Part shown: piece by piece, positions 1 through 9,176 of the stretch | Numbering within the stretch: the first letter of the stretch is position 1 | Layout of the letters: each line of letters starts with the position of its first letter | Made by a program: the position numbers and the translations under genes | The notes under the pieces: model-generated | What the model saw: only the letters and a program-made list of their open reading frames with translations | Told to the model about the DNA's origin: nothing | Database searches by the model: none | Source of the DNA: Spirochaetota bacterium | Lineage (GTDB): Bacteria > Spirochaetota > UBA4802 > JAFGJZ01 | Direction of reading: 5' to 3' | NCBI GenBank assembly: GCA_016928815.1 | Contig: JAFGJZ010000008.1 | Span: 1 to 49,998, forward strand | DNA: 49,998 nucleotides

Positions 1-139
1 TATTCATTAATTATTTATTAATTTACACTTTTTTGATTACTTATATTTCCTTTTCCCCGGTAAATACTTTGAAGTTTTTCCATTTCGATAAATCTTTTTA
101 ACTTGCATTATTAGTCTTACGCCCTATTAATTGTCTCAC

Positions 140-1120
140 ATGGACCAGATAGATCAAATAGCAGGACAAATCGAACACATTACTACTCCGATTACCAATA
201 AAATCCGTTTTATAGAATATTTTAACGGCAAGGCCGCTCTTATGACTCATTGCCGGGAAATTATCAGGATTCTAACTGAAGCTATTGGAGAAAGAACTCT
301 TGAAAAACATGATAATCTTGAAAAATCCAGAAAATTTATTTTTGAATATTTTCACCGCTGCGGAACAACACCGGTAGAACAGGCATATTCAGTAAACGGA
401 ATGGAAACAGCAAATATTATTGCTGAAATACGCGGCACTAAACTTCCGGATGAAGTAATCATAATCGGCGCTCATTATGACACGGTCAGCGATACAGTAG
501 GAGCAAATGACAATGCTTCAGGAATAGCAGCACTGCTGGAACTTCACCGCCTGCTGAAAAAACACAAACACAAAAGAACCATCCGTTTCGCCGCATTTAC
601 TCTTGAAGAACCGCCGTATTTTGAAACAGAGAACATGGGAAGCTTCATTTACGCCAGAAAATGTTCCAAGCAGAATGACAACATAAAACTCATGATATGT
701 CTTGATATGCTTGCATATGGAGGATCATTTGTAAAACAGCAGATACCTCTTACTTCCATGCTCGGCAAGTACCCTGCAAAAGGAAACTATCTGGTAGCTG
801 CATCACTTCCGCCATACCGCAATTTCACCTATATGCTGAAAAACATCTACAATGAAAGCGCGAGAGTTCCGATATATGACGCTATCGCACCAGCATCTTT
901 AAAAGGAATTAACAATTCAGACCATGCATCTTTTCATAAATTCGGAATTCCCAATCTGATGATCACAGATACAGGTTTCTACAGGAGTAATTTTTATCAC
1001 ACCGAAAAAGATACTATCGATTCACTAAATTTCAGGTTTCTGATGAACAACATCGTAAATTTATATAAAACCATCCGCGAAATACTCAACATAAAAAATT
1101 TTCCTGAAAAAGAAAATTAA
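140..1120 (+). CDS. M28-family zinc aminopeptidase-like protein
   Basis: Predicted dinuclear-zinc peptidase of family M28, probably acting on peptides in the cytoplasm because no signal peptide is visible. Counting from an in-frame TTG at 131, the M28 ligands are visible in order: H115 and D117 in AHYDTV, D127 in GANDNASG, the EE pair at 159-160 in TLEEPP, D192 in LDML, and the last histidine H290 in YHTEKDT. This is a complete metal set, so activity is likely. The first ~60 residues lack recognisable motifs. The start is uncertain: ATG at 140 is preferred over TTG at 131. Neither has a clear Shine-Dalgarno, and a promoter-like TTGCAT-16-TATTAA at 103-130 would put the transcript start almost on the ATG. 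The last four bases overlap the stop of the convergent LytM-like gene. The substrate cannot be deduced. Confidence 0.85.
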   Translation: MDQIDQIAGQIEHITTPITNKIRFIEYFNGKAALMTHCREIIRILTEAIGERTLEKHDNLEKSRKFIFEYFHRCGTTPVEQAYSVNGMETANIIAEIRGTKLPDEVIIIGAHYDTVSDTVGANDNASGIAALLELHRLLKKHKHKRTIRFAAFTLEEPPYFETENMGSFIYARKCSKQNDNIKLMICLDMLAYGGSFVKQQIPLTSMLGKYPAKGNYLVAASLPPYRNFTYMLKNIYNESARVPIYDAIAPASLKGINNSDHASFHKFGIPNLMITDTGFYRSNFYHTEKDTIDSLNFRFLMNNIVNLYKTIREILNIKNFPEKEN

Positions 1121-1752
1121 GGTTTAGGTAAAATTTTCAGAACGTCCTGCGGTTTCCCCGCCTGATTTATCTGGAAATGAAAACGGTCTTTTTTTTCCGA
1201 AAGCCTTCCGATAACTTTGCCTGAACTGACATTCTGACCGCTTTTTACATAAATAAAATCAAGGTTTGAATATACTGTCATATACCGGGAAGAATGTGTA
1301 ATTACGATATAATTCCCGTAACCGCGGATATATCCGATTTTACTTACATTACCGGAAGCTGAAGTGGCAACATACGCACCCTTGGTCGATATAATGTATA
1401 TGCCAATTGATTTAACACCGCTCTCACCGTCTTTTTCAATATGTCTGACATATTTTACCGGCCAGTTGAAATTTACAGCTGATTTTACAGCAGGCTTTTT
1501 ATCTGAAGCGCTTTTCTCTGAGGAATCAGGCAATTTGATTTTTTTCCCGACATATAATTTTTTCGGATCGGACAGATCATTAAGTCTGATTATTTCCTTA
1601 ACATCAGCTCCTGTTTTCCTGGATATGCCGTATATAGTATCACCTTTAACAACAGTATAGTATTTCGCATGTAAAATCAGAGGAAAGGCGGTCATTACTA
1701 TGCCGAAAATCATTAAGTATACGGCTGCTTTCATTTTCAATGGTGTAAACAC
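1117..1752 (-). CDS. LysM domain plus degenerate LytM/M23-like envelope protein
   Basis: Exported or membrane-anchored cell-wall protein. A hydrophobic N-terminal segment (about residues 8-28) is followed by a LysM peptidoglycan-binding domain beginning YYTVVKGDTIYGISRKTG and ending GKKIKLP. A Lys/Ser linker and a C-terminal M23/LytM-like fold follow. The C-terminal domain keeps the fold signature (GNYIVITHSS, GKVIGRLS, RFHFQINQAGKPQDVL) but lacks the HxGxD zinc motif and has only one His of the usual HxH. It is therefore probably non-catalytic, like the EnvC/NlpD activators of amidases. The start chosen is GTG at 1752, six bases after GGAG. The upstream in-frame TTG at 1758 abuts the Shine-Dalgarno and is unlikely. 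It is convergent with, and overlaps by 4 bp, the M28 gene. Confidence 0.8.
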   Translation of the reverse strand: MFTPLKMKAAVYLMIFGIVMTAFPLILHAKYYTVVKGDTIYGISRKTGADVKEIIRLNDLSDPKKLYVGKKIKLPDSSEKSASDKKPAVKSAVNFNWPVKYVRHIEKDGESGVKSIGIYIISTKGAYVATSASGNVSKIGYIRGYGNYIVITHSSRYMTVYSNLDFIYVKSGQNVSSGKVIGRLSEKKDRFHFQINQAGKPQDVLKILPKP

Positions 1753-1965
1753 AGGCAACTCCTTTTGTCTGCTGAAAAGTGCTGATAATAGCCTATCTAT
1801 ATTTCGGCATTCATGACTGCTAAATTGAATTAATGTATTTTTTTTTCTTATTCACAGGTACCGCTAAATTATGAAGATTTATTAATCGATAATATAAATC
1901 AGACGATACTGGAGATGATGAATTATTATTCATTAAGAAAAATACAGACAGCAAAGGGAGGTTTC

Positions 1966-2331
1966 ATGAATAAGCTTGATGTTCCAATTCACATTGACGA
2001 GTTGCTGGAAAGAATAAACGGCGATACTGAAAAACTTGTGGACCTTCTGAAAATTTCATTGAATGAATTTCCTAAATGGGAACGTACGTTCAATTCCGCA
2101 TTAACTGATAAAAATTTTAAAAGCATGGAAAGACTGGCTCATACATATAAAGGATCATGTGCAACCATGGGCATGCCGGACGCCAGTTTTCTTTTCTGTG
2201 AAATTGAAAAACTTTCACGATCAGAAAACCTGTCAGAAGTTAGTAAAACGTTTAATAAAGCATGGAGCAAAATAACATCGGCGTCCGTCATAATAAAAGA
2301 CTATATTGAGCAATTTCAGAAGCACGCCTGA
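1966..2331 (+). CDS. Stand-alone Hpt phosphotransfer protein
   Basis: A 121-aa single-domain histidine phosphotransfer protein. The phospho-accepting histidine is H59 in LAHTYKGSCATMG, with the Lys and Gly at the expected +3/+4 positions. The rest is helical and fits the four-helix Hpt bundle. The start is ATG 1966 after a GGAGG with 4-base spacing; an in-frame upstream start at 1915 lacks such a site. No kinase or receiver adjoins it, so its partners must be encoded elsewhere. The hybrid kinase at 38501 already carries its own Hpt. The 3' end overlaps the convergent radical SAM gene by 44 bp. Confidence 0.88.
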   Translation: MNKLDVPIHIDELLERINGDTEKLVDLLKISLNEFPKWERTFNSALTDKNFKSMERLAHTYKGSCATMGMPDASFLFCEIEKLSRSENLSEVSKTFNKAWSKITSASVIIKDYIEQFQKHA

Positions 2332-3946
2332 TTTTCATAAGACAGACATCATCCGGGATGCCATAAAAAAAGTCATGATTTTCCTTTATGAAATACATAA
2401 TTTTACCGAATTCATTCCGTTTCACAAAATCCGAAAGCCCGGTATTTGATTCATATTCATTTTTTATTTTTTGCAGCATTTTTACTCTTACTCCTGAAGT
2501 AAATTCATCAGAAAGACCGTCAGGATAATCTGTAGAATAAAAATTAGTAAAAAAATCAAAACGCGCACAATCATTAAAAAATTTTAGAATATGCGGATAT
2601 TCGGCGACAACAAAATCCTTCATTATCATGCAGTTTTTAGCCCATCCGGACGATAATTCCGAATATTTCCTTGAAGCAAAAAAGTCCGACATTTTCATAA
2701 AAATGGAATCCCAATCATCTCCGGAAGATTCAAGTAATCTGAAAATATTTGAATATAATCCGGTATTATAAAATGTACCGATAATATGTTCAATATTTTC
2801 AAGTATACCCATTTCAGAAAAATTAATAGTATCCGTTTCATAAACCGTATACGGCGGGCTTTCTGAAAAAATGATGCCGAAACTTTGCGTCTGCTCATGA
2901 ATTAACGTACCGGGGAGAATCTTAAGAAAACCAAGCTGAAACTGATGAGGCTTAAGATTCATGATGAAATTAATACCGGCGGAAATATCCTTCAGGTTTT
3001 CTCCGGGCAGTCCGGCTATCAGATCAGCATGAAGATTTATTTCTGTTTCCTTTTTAAGACGCAGAATATTTCTTTCAATTTTCCGCATGTCACTTTTTCT
3101 ATTGATAAGATTCAATGTTTTTTCATGCACTGACTGGATTCCCAGTTCAAACCGTATTTTTGAAGCAGGGAATCGGGATAAAACTTCGAAATCCTCATCA
3201 TCTAAAAGTTCAGGGTGAATTTCAAAATGATAAACGTTTGAGTCATTCAAAGTCACAAGATAATTCCAAATGTCTCTGCTGTGTTTTTTCGATGCATTAA
3301 ACGTCCTGTCCACAAATTTTACGGTTCCGGTATAATTTTCAGATATTTTTTTAATTTCAGACTTAACTTCTTCAATTTTCCTGTAGGACACCCTGTAATC
3401 ATCACGGGAACTCAGGCAGTAGGAACACCTGAACGGGCATCCCCGGGAAGATTCATAATACAGAAATTTATTTTTAAGAGACTTGAAATCTTCATCACGA
3501 TAGGGAAAAGGAATCTGACTGAAAGGAACATTCTGCGAAGAAATAATTTTCTCATTTGATTCAAACTGATTTTCCGCCAGCATGGCAAATGCTGATTCCC
3601 CCTGCCCCAGTATGATGAAATCTGATAATTCCTGAATTAATTTACCGCATTCAGAAGGAAACGTCACCTCAGGTCCACCGCATGTAATAATCAGCCGCGG
3701 CGTTATTTTTTTCAGATCTTTGAGCAGTTTGATGACAAATTCGGCATTCCAGATGTAAACAGAAAACGCAGCAGCGTCGGGATTGCGTACAACAATGTCT
3801 TTTACTACATCTCGGCAATTTTGATTAACTGTATATTCCATAATCTCTACTTCATCAATATAAGGTTCTGCCGCATTTCTTAAATAGCGGATTGCAGGAT
3901 TTGAATGAGAAAAACGCGAATTAACTGCCGTTATCAGTAGCTTCAT
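2288..3946 (-). CDS. B12-binding domain radical SAM protein (DUF4080-type)
   Basis: Predicted cobalamin-binding radical SAM enzyme of about 552 residues. The N-terminal Rossmann-like B12-binding region (MKLLITAVNSRFSHSNPAIR through CGGPEVTF and ILGQGESA) is of the base-off type without an obvious DxHxxG motif. The radical SAM core starts with SSRGCPFRCSYCLSS, the CxxxCxxC that binds the [4Fe-4S] cluster. A ~150-residue C-terminal part resembles the DUF4080 extension common in this group. The chosen start (MKLLITAVNS) aligns with family N-termini; the Shine-Dalgarno (AGAGG) is distant and weak. Substrate is unknown; members are often described only as B12-binding radical SAM proteins. Its end overlaps the Hpt gene by 44 bp on the opposite strand. 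Confidence 0.85.
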   Translation of the reverse strand: MKLLITAVNSRFSHSNPAIRYLRNAAEPYIDEVEIMEYTVNQNCRDVVKDIVVRNPDAAAFSVYIWNAEFVIKLLKDLKKITPRLIITCGGPEVTFPSECGKLIQELSDFIILGQGESAFAMLAENQFESNEKIISSQNVPFSQIPFPYRDEDFKSLKNKFLYYESSRGCPFRCSYCLSSRDDYRVSYRKIEEVKSEIKKISENYTGTVKFVDRTFNASKKHSRDIWNYLVTLNDSNVYHFEIHPELLDDEDFEVLSRFPASKIRFELGIQSVHEKTLNLINRKSDMRKIERNILRLKKETEINLHADLIAGLPGENLKDISAGINFIMNLKPHQFQLGFLKILPGTLIHEQTQSFGIIFSESPPYTVYETDTINFSEMGILENIEHIIGTFYNTGLYSNIFRLLESSGDDWDSIFMKMSDFFASRKYSELSSGWAKNCMIMKDFVVAEYPHILKFFNDCARFDFFTNFYSTDYPDGLSDEFTSGVRVKMLQKIKNEYESNTGLSDFVKRNEFGKIMYFIKENHDFFYGIPDDVCLMKIRRASEIAQYSLLL

Positions 3947-4092
3947 GTCAGCATTATGCCTCTTTTTTAAAATCAGGTTAAAATGTAAACCATAAATCAA
4001 TAATTATTAATAAAATACTTGAAAAAACAGCGGTCAAATATTTTATTACCAGCATGAGGTAAATCCTTAAAAAAATCACTAGGAGATATGCA

Positions 4093-5085
4093 ATGGTAAG
4101 TTATAAAGAACTCGGTCTTGTTAACACAAAAGATATGTTTGCTAAAGCCATCAAAGGCGGATATGCTATACCTGCTTACAACTTCAACAACATGGAACAG
4201 ATGCAGGCAATTATTCAGGCTTGCGTTGAAACAAAATCACCTGTAATTCTTCAGGTATCGGCCGGTGCGCGTAAATATGCAAACCAGACTCTTTTAAGAT
4301 ACATGGCACAGGGTGCTGTTGAGTATGCAAAAGAGTTAGGATACAACATTCCGATCGCACTTCATCTTGACCATGGTGCTGATTTTGAAATCTGTAAAGC
4401 ATGCGTTGACAGCGGATTTTCTTCCGTAATGATTGACGGATCCCACCATCCGTATGAAAAGAATGTTGAAGAAACAAAAAAAGTCGTGGATTATGCGCAC
4501 AAATATGACGTAACTGTTGAAGGGGAACTCGGAGTTCTTGCGGGAATTGAGGATGATGTAGTTGCTGAACATTCAACATATACTCAGCCTGAAGAAGTTG
4601 TAGATTTCGTTTCCAAAACCGGAGTTGATTCTCTTGCAATTTCAATCGGCACATCACACGGGGCAAATAAATTCAAACCGGAGCAGTGTACTCGAAATGC
4701 ACAGGGCATTCTAATACCGCCTCCGCTTAGATTCGACATTCTTGAAGAAATTGAAAAACAGCTTCCTGGATTCCCAATTGTACTTCACGGTTCATCTTCC
4801 GTTCCGCAGGATCTTGTTGCGGTTATAAATGCAAACGGCGGAAAAATGAAAGACTCAGTAGGTATACCTGAAGAACAGCTTAGAAAAGCGGCAAAATCAG
4901 CAGTATGTAAAATCAACATCGACTCGGACGGACGAATTGCGATGACTGCAGCAGTAAGAAAAGTATTTGTTGAATCTCCATCTGAATTCGACCCTAGAAA
5001 ATATCTTGGGCCTGCAAGAGACTCATTAATGGAACTTTACAAAGCAAAAAACATTAATGTTCTTGGATCAGCAAATCAGGCTTAA
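4093..5085 (+). CDS. fba: Class II fructose-1,6-bisphosphate aldolase
   Basis: Zinc-dependent aldolase interconverting fructose-1,6-bisphosphate with glyceraldehyde-3-phosphate and dihydroxyacetone phosphate in glycolysis and gluconeogenesis. The 330 residues carry the class II signatures: HLDHG at 91-95 (catalytic Asp93, zinc ligand His94), MIDGSHHP, the Glu-rich VEGELGVLAG, SIGTSHGANKF and the phosphate-binding IVLHGSSSVP. Length and the sequence of the first 80 residues resemble the spirochaete/Bacteroidetes-type enzyme. The start is ATG 4093 after AGGAG with 7-base spacing. It is a single-gene unit followed by a strong terminator at 5114. Confidence 0.96.
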   Translation: MVSYKELGLVNTKDMFAKAIKGGYAIPAYNFNNMEQMQAIIQACVETKSPVILQVSAGARKYANQTLLRYMAQGAVEYAKELGYNIPIALHLDHGADFEICKACVDSGFSSVMIDGSHHPYEKNVEETKKVVDYAHKYDVTVEGELGVLAGIEDDVVAEHSTYTQPEEVVDFVSKTGVDSLAISIGTSHGANKFKPEQCTRNAQGILIPPPLRFDILEEIEKQLPGFPIVLHGSSSVPQDLVAVINANGGKMKDSVGIPEEQLRKAAKSAVCKINIDSDGRIAMTAAVRKVFVESPSEFDPRKYLGPARDSLMELYKAKNINVLGSANQA

Positions 5086-5113
5086 GAAAAAGAATTATTG
5101 AATAATAGATTAC

Positions 5114-5144
5114 AAAAAACCTCCCGTTCCGGGAGGTTTTTTTT
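5114..5144. terminator. Bidirectional intrinsic terminator after fba
   Basis: A GC-rich stem CCTCCCG / CGGGAGG with a 3-base loop (5120-5136) is flanked by A-runs on the left and a run of T on the right. It serves fba on the plus strand. The A-run on the other side gives U-rich tails for the convergent lipoprotein operon on the minus strand. Confidence 0.9.
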
Positions 5145-5178
5145 CATTTTATTTTTCAATTAACAGAATTTTACTGAT

Positions 5179-5556
5179 TTATTCTAACGGAATGATGGAA
5201 ACTGGGGATATTTCTATTATCGTTGAAGTTTTATTACCGTCAGCAGTTACCAGTTTTTTCAAATAAAGTGTTCCGGTAATTTTAAATTGATTACCCTTAA
5301 ATTTCAGAAAAGGTTCTTCAGATTCTTTAACAATCGAAAATCTTGCTCCTGAATCATCAATCAATACAAGATGTGTAAATGGTTCGTTTCCTACTCTAGA
5401 AATTCTTCCGATTACTTCAATTTCATCACCATTGCTATAAATCCTGTTTTTGTATTCAATACTTCCATTTCCGGATTTACATCCAGAACACATTGAAAAC
5501 AGCAGTACAATCCCAAACAAACAGGCAGAGTATAAAAGATATTTTTTTAAAATCAT
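5179..5556 (-). CDS. Small OB-fold-like lipoprotein
   Basis: A 125-aa predicted lipoprotein. The hydrophobic N-terminus ends in FSMCSGC, offering a lipobox cysteine. The mature part is a short all-beta protein (EIEVIGRISRVGNEPFTHLVLIDDSG... NQFKITGTLYL) reminiscent of bacterial OB-fold (BOF-like) domains. No catalytic motif is visible. Its ATG overlaps the stop of the upstream metallopeptidase gene by 4 bp, so the two are translationally coupled and probably work together at the envelope. The function is unknown. Confidence 0.75.
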   Translation of the reverse strand: MILKKYLLYSACLFGIVLLFSMCSGCKSGNGSIEYKNRIYSNGDEIEVIGRISRVGNEPFTHLVLIDDSGARFSIVKESEEPFLKFKGNQFKITGTLYLKKLVTADGNKTSTIIEISPVSIIPLE

Positions 5557-6866
5557 TTGCTGTCCTCAAGTCCGGAATTTTCTAATATAACAGGTTCATT
5601 TCCGCCTTTCGGGAAAACTAGGTCTATTTTCCGAGGAGCAGAATTCATTGAAACAGAGAAAAGAGAATAGTTTGCAATATTTGCAACATATGCTGAATTC
5701 GTATTTTGCTGAGAAGACCATGAAGACGCAGTTTCATATGACCATGCAGTATTATTTATCCAGGTTGCTATTTCAGCAGTATTATAAGCTGCAGTGCCAC
5801 CGGAAGAATCAAGATAGGTAATATCTGAATTGTCTGATGTAAATGGAGTGCTTCTAAATACAAAAGCATATGGTTTAATTGCAATATTTGAATTTCCGGA
5901 TTTTTCGATACTGAACCCTGAAGGGAAAAATCCGGTTGGAAATAACGTAGAAGTAGAATTACCCTGATATAGTGCCGGAAGAAAAGCTGTATACTGAGAA
6001 TTTAACCCTGATAAACCATTGTTTGACAAAATAAAATCAATTTCTGAAGTATCATTATCAGTTCCGCCGTTATAAAAATTATGAAATATATTATTACTCT
6101 GTTTATACAAAAACGCCATAAATGAATAAACTAATGCATAATTATTTACATCACTTTCCCATAATATCAAAGAAATATCACCATTTTTAAAAGTAGTATT
6201 ATTGTAACTATCATCAAAATATGACACTCTATCCTGATTTGATGCAAATCCGTAGCAAAGAGCATTTGAAGCTTCCGCCATCCCTTCATCCGCCCATGTT
6301 ACCATCTGATAGTTAGAATCCCCATTATGCTCATTTATTACATTCCAGGAGAAATTGCACATATGCTGAAATTCATGAGCAATTGTTCCATAAAAATTCT
6401 GCGAGCCTGGTAAATGATTTCCCGGAGAACCGTTAAGGTAAATCACATCCATTTTATTGGAACCGCTCTGATTATACATATCACGAGGGTAAAAGTATCC
6501 TGCTATGTAACTCCCCGATGAACCGTTATCACCGGAATATACAAAAATCGCAACATGTCCGTCACCGTCAACATCATAAGGCAGGGCGAAATTCGAAGTA
6601 ACTTTCCCGTAAATCAGGCTATCAAATTCATCAGCTATAGATTGAGCAGTTGCTTCTGTCATAGCAATATAATCATCCTGCCAGACAGTGCAATTTGTTC
6701 CAGTAATTATTTTTGCAAAATGCCGTAGCGTTAAATATTGCCCATCATCAGAAATGACATAAAACATATCTTCCGGAGTATCACTGTCGGGCTTTGAAAA
6801 GTCACATCCCGCGGAAACAGCAAGAAACAAAAACAATAAAAAAAGAAGTTTGGCATTAAATTTCAT
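5553..6866 (-). CDS. M30/hyicolysin-like zinc metallopeptidase lipoprotein
   Basis: Predicted envelope-anchored zinc protease. The signal peptide ends in LAVSAGC with lipobox Cys21. The catalytic site is H164-E165-x-x-H168 in IAHEFQHMCNF, followed by WADEGMAEAS around residues 191-200, the usual place for the third metal ligand in M30-like peptidases. Upstream, DVDGDGHVAIFVY could bind calcium. The C-terminal half (after ~residue 240) is Ser/Asn/Thr-rich beta-type sequence without a known domain. Start ATG 6866 has AAAGGA seven bases upstream. It is first in a two-gene operon with the OB-like lipoprotein. Confidence 0.8.
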   Translation of the reverse strand: MKFNAKLLFLLFLFLAVSAGCDFSKPDSDTPEDMFYVISDDGQYLTLRHFAKIITGTNCTVWQDDYIAMTEATAQSIADEFDSLIYGKVTSNFALPYDVDGDGHVAIFVYSGDNGSSGSYIAGYFYPRDMYNQSGSNKMDVIYLNGSPGNHLPGSQNFYGTIAHEFQHMCNFSWNVINEHNGDSNYQMVTWADEGMAEASNALCYGFASNQDRVSYFDDSYNNTTFKNGDISLILWESDVNNYALVYSFMAFLYKQSNNIFHNFYNGGTDNDTSEIDFILSNNGLSGLNSQYTAFLPALYQGNSTSTLFPTGFFPSGFSIEKSGNSNIAIKPYAFVFRSTPFTSDNSDITYLDSSGGTAAYNTAEIATWINNTAWSYETASSWSSQQNTNSAYVANIANYSLFSVSMNSAPRKIDLVFPKGGNEPVILENSGLEDSK

Positions 6867-7005
6867 TAAATTTTCCTTTATATTTATTTAAAGTCTTATT
6901 TATTAATATACAATATATAAATCACAGGTTCAAATTTTAAATCATTTTATTTAATTTTTTTTCTTTACTCTTTTCTCGCTGCAAATAGGTTGTAACAATT
7001 ATTAA

Positions 7006-7033
7006 TTGATTCAATCTGAAATTATGATATAAT
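7006..7033 (+). promoter_or_regulatory. Sigma-70 type promoter for the ClpX-like gene
   Basis: TTGATT at 7006-7011 and TATAAT at 7028-7033 are separated by 16 bases. They lie 28 bases before the ATG, with an AAGGAG Shine-Dalgarno six bases before the start. Confidence 0.65.
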
Positions 7034-7060
7034 ATATGTGTATTAAAGAAGGAGAATTTA

Positions 7061-8578
7061 ATGACAAACCCCATGTTTGATCCGAAAGATCTCGAAGAGC
7101 TGCTGAAAGAGGAATTTGATGAAGACGAATCAGCTCCTGATGCGGAAAAAAAAGGCGCCAAGGAAGGCGTAATCTCTCATGACGGAAATATAAATTTCAA
7201 CTTAAAACCGGAAGAACTTGAAAGTTTTCTGAACAAATATGTTGTAGGTCAGGAAGATGCCATAGAAATAATTGCTACAAAGGTATGTACGCACTTTAAC
7301 AGAATGAAACTTGAAAACCTGATTCCTGAAGATCAGAAGGTAATAGGAAACATAAAATCGAATATACTGATGGTAGGTCCTACAGGTGTCGGAAAAACCT
7401 ACATCATTAAACTGATCGCAAAAAAAATAGGTGTACCTTTCGTCAAAGCCGATGCAACAAAATTCAGTGAAACCGGCTATGTCGGCGGCGATGTAGAGGA
7501 TCTGGTCAGAGAACTTGTTCATGAAGCAGACGGCGATATTGCTAAAGCTGAATACGGAATAATATATCTGGATGAAATAGATAAAATCGCATCAATCGGA
7601 AATCAGAACGGACCGGATGTATCACGTTCCGGAGTTCAGAGAAACCTGCTGAAACTCATGGAAGAGGCTGAAGTTGATTTAAAAACTCCTCATGACCTTG
7701 CATCACAGGTAGAAGCAGCTATGGAAGCGCAGCGTACGGGAAAAGTCACCCGGAAAAAAATTAACACAAAAAATATCCTTTTCATTGTTTCAGGTGCATT
7801 CAGCGGAATTGATGAAATAATCCGCAGACGGATGAATCTCAAGACCATCGGATTCGATAATGACGTTACCGGTCAGAATAAAAATACAAATTACCAGATT
7901 CTGAAAAGTATACGAACGGAAGATCTGATCAAATACGGTTTTGAATCCGAATTTATCGGAAGACTTCCGGTCACTGTGGTTTTAAATGATGTAACTGTCG
8001 ATACACTTTATCAGATATTGCTGAACAAATACAGTTCTGTAGTAAACGGCAAAAAACTGGATTTTCTGTCATATGGAATTTCATTAACTTTTGAGGATGC
8101 TGCACTCAGGTATCTTTCTGAAAAAGCCATAGAAGAAAAAACCGGTGCAAGGGGATTACTCAGTGTCTTTGAAAAAGCACTGATTCGGCTTGAAAAAACA
8201 CTCCCATCCCTCGAAATAAAATCAATCCTGATCACAGAGGATATTGTAAAAAACCCGAATGAAGAACTCCGGAAACTTCTTATCAACGACAACATTAAAG
8301 GGTTTCAGAAGGATTTTCTGATCAATCATGGAATTTATCTGGATTTTGATACAGAAGCCATAAATCTCATTCAGGAAAAAGCACAATCAGAGCATATGAG
8401 TTTTAAAAGAATCTGTGAAGATTTATTTCATGATTACCCATATGCTATCAAACTGATGAAACTTGACAAGTTCACAATCACAAAAGATGCAGTTCTTAAT
8501 CCGGGTAATTTTATTGAAAAGTATATTAAAGACAATTATAAAAAAGAAAGGCAGGCGGATAAACCAATTTCAGAATAA
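7061..8578 (+). CDS. ClpX-like AAA+ unfoldase lacking the zinc-binding domain
   Basis: AAA+ protein unfoldase most similar to ClpX. The core is complete: Walker A GPTGVGKT (106-113), pore loop GYVG (139-142), Walker B IIYLDEID (167-174), arginine finger in FIGRLP (299-303) and sensor 2 TGARG (361-365). KTIGFDN around 262-267 matches the IGF loop with which ClpX docks on ClpP, so peptidase partnership is plausible. Two features are unusual. The N-terminal zinc-binding adaptor domain is replaced by ~45 acidic, cysteine-free residues. After ~residue 400 there is an extra ~100-residue tail with no recognisable motif, suggesting different substrate or adaptor recognition. It has its own promoter; no clpP or lon gene is adjacent. 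It is probably a second ClpX-type protein in this organism rather than the housekeeping one. Confidence 0.87.
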   Translation: MTNPMFDPKDLEELLKEEFDEDESAPDAEKKGAKEGVISHDGNINFNLKPEELESFLNKYVVGQEDAIEIIATKVCTHFNRMKLENLIPEDQKVIGNIKSNILMVGPTGVGKTYIIKLIAKKIGVPFVKADATKFSETGYVGGDVEDLVRELVHEADGDIAKAEYGIIYLDEIDKIASIGNQNGPDVSRSGVQRNLLKLMEEAEVDLKTPHDLASQVEAAMEAQRTGKVTRKKINTKNILFIVSGAFSGIDEIIRRRMNLKTIGFDNDVTGQNKNTNYQILKSIRTEDLIKYGFESEFIGRLPVTVVLNDVTVDTLYQILLNKYSSVVNGKKLDFLSYGISLTFEDAALRYLSEKAIEEKTGARGLLSVFEKALIRLEKTLPSLEIKSILITEDIVKNPNEELRKLLINDNIKGFQKDFLINHGIYLDFDTEAINLIQEKAQSEHMSFKRICEDLFHDYPYAIKLMKLDKFTITKDAVLNPGNFIEKYIKDNYKKERQADKPISE

Positions 8579-8683
8579 ACAGTTGGAAAGCTTTTTTTCT
8601 GAAATTAAACCCGGTAATAAAAAATTTTAACTTTTTCCTTCATTTTTACGTTATTAATATGAACATTAAAATGGAGGAAAAAC

Positions 8684-9136
8684 ATGAACCCGACAAGCCT
8701 GAATATGAGTTTAAGCATTTTCAACGAAATACACCAGGCAGGTATAAAATTCAATATCAGCAAAAAGGATATCATATATCTAATTTTCCGGTATTGCCAT
8801 AATAATTTCAACTTCAATAACTTTCAATACGGAAAACTTACTGCATATCAGAAAAAATTACCGGATGACTCCTGGAAATGCTTTCGAATTGACTTTACTG
8901 AAACACAATGTGATGTTTATTTTTTACATAGAAATAATTACAGGATCAGCTTAAGTAAACTTCTTGCTGTTGGATTTTATCTTTTCTTTGATAAAATTCT
9001 TTCGGAGTTATCCCAAAACGAAAAAACAACAAAAATAGAATTTTCGAATAGTTATACAGATTTAAAAAGAAAATTACTCCCGTTTGTTAAAAATTCGTTT
9101 AAATATTTCAATATAAAAGCGAAAACAATCCCATAA
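8684..9136 (+). CDS. Hypothetical protein, 150 aa
   Basis: Not recognised. The start ATG 8684 has a clear GGAGG with 6-base spacing. The protein is basic and rich in Asn, Phe, Tyr and Lys. It has a hydrophobic stretch LSKLLAVGFYLFFDKIL near residues 90-106, but no signal peptide or known motif. ISKKDIIYLIFRYCHNN near residue 25 looks helical. It follows the ClpX-like gene by 105 bp in the same direction, so it could be co-transcribed. Confidence 0.6.
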   Translation: MNPTSLNMSLSIFNEIHQAGIKFNISKKDIIYLIFRYCHNNFNFNNFQYGKLTAYQKKLPDDSWKCFRIDFTETQCDVYFLHRNNYRISLSKLLAVGFYLFFDKILSELSQNEKTTKIEFSNSYTDLKRKLLPFVKNSFKYFNIKAKTIP

Positions 9137-9176
9137 AACACGAATATAAAGACAGCAGGACAAAATAACTATATTT

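Noticed and set aside
1..139. Small gene at the window start
   Set aside because: The stretch is AT-rich with no ribosome site and open frame; only a possible promoter at 103-130 is seen.
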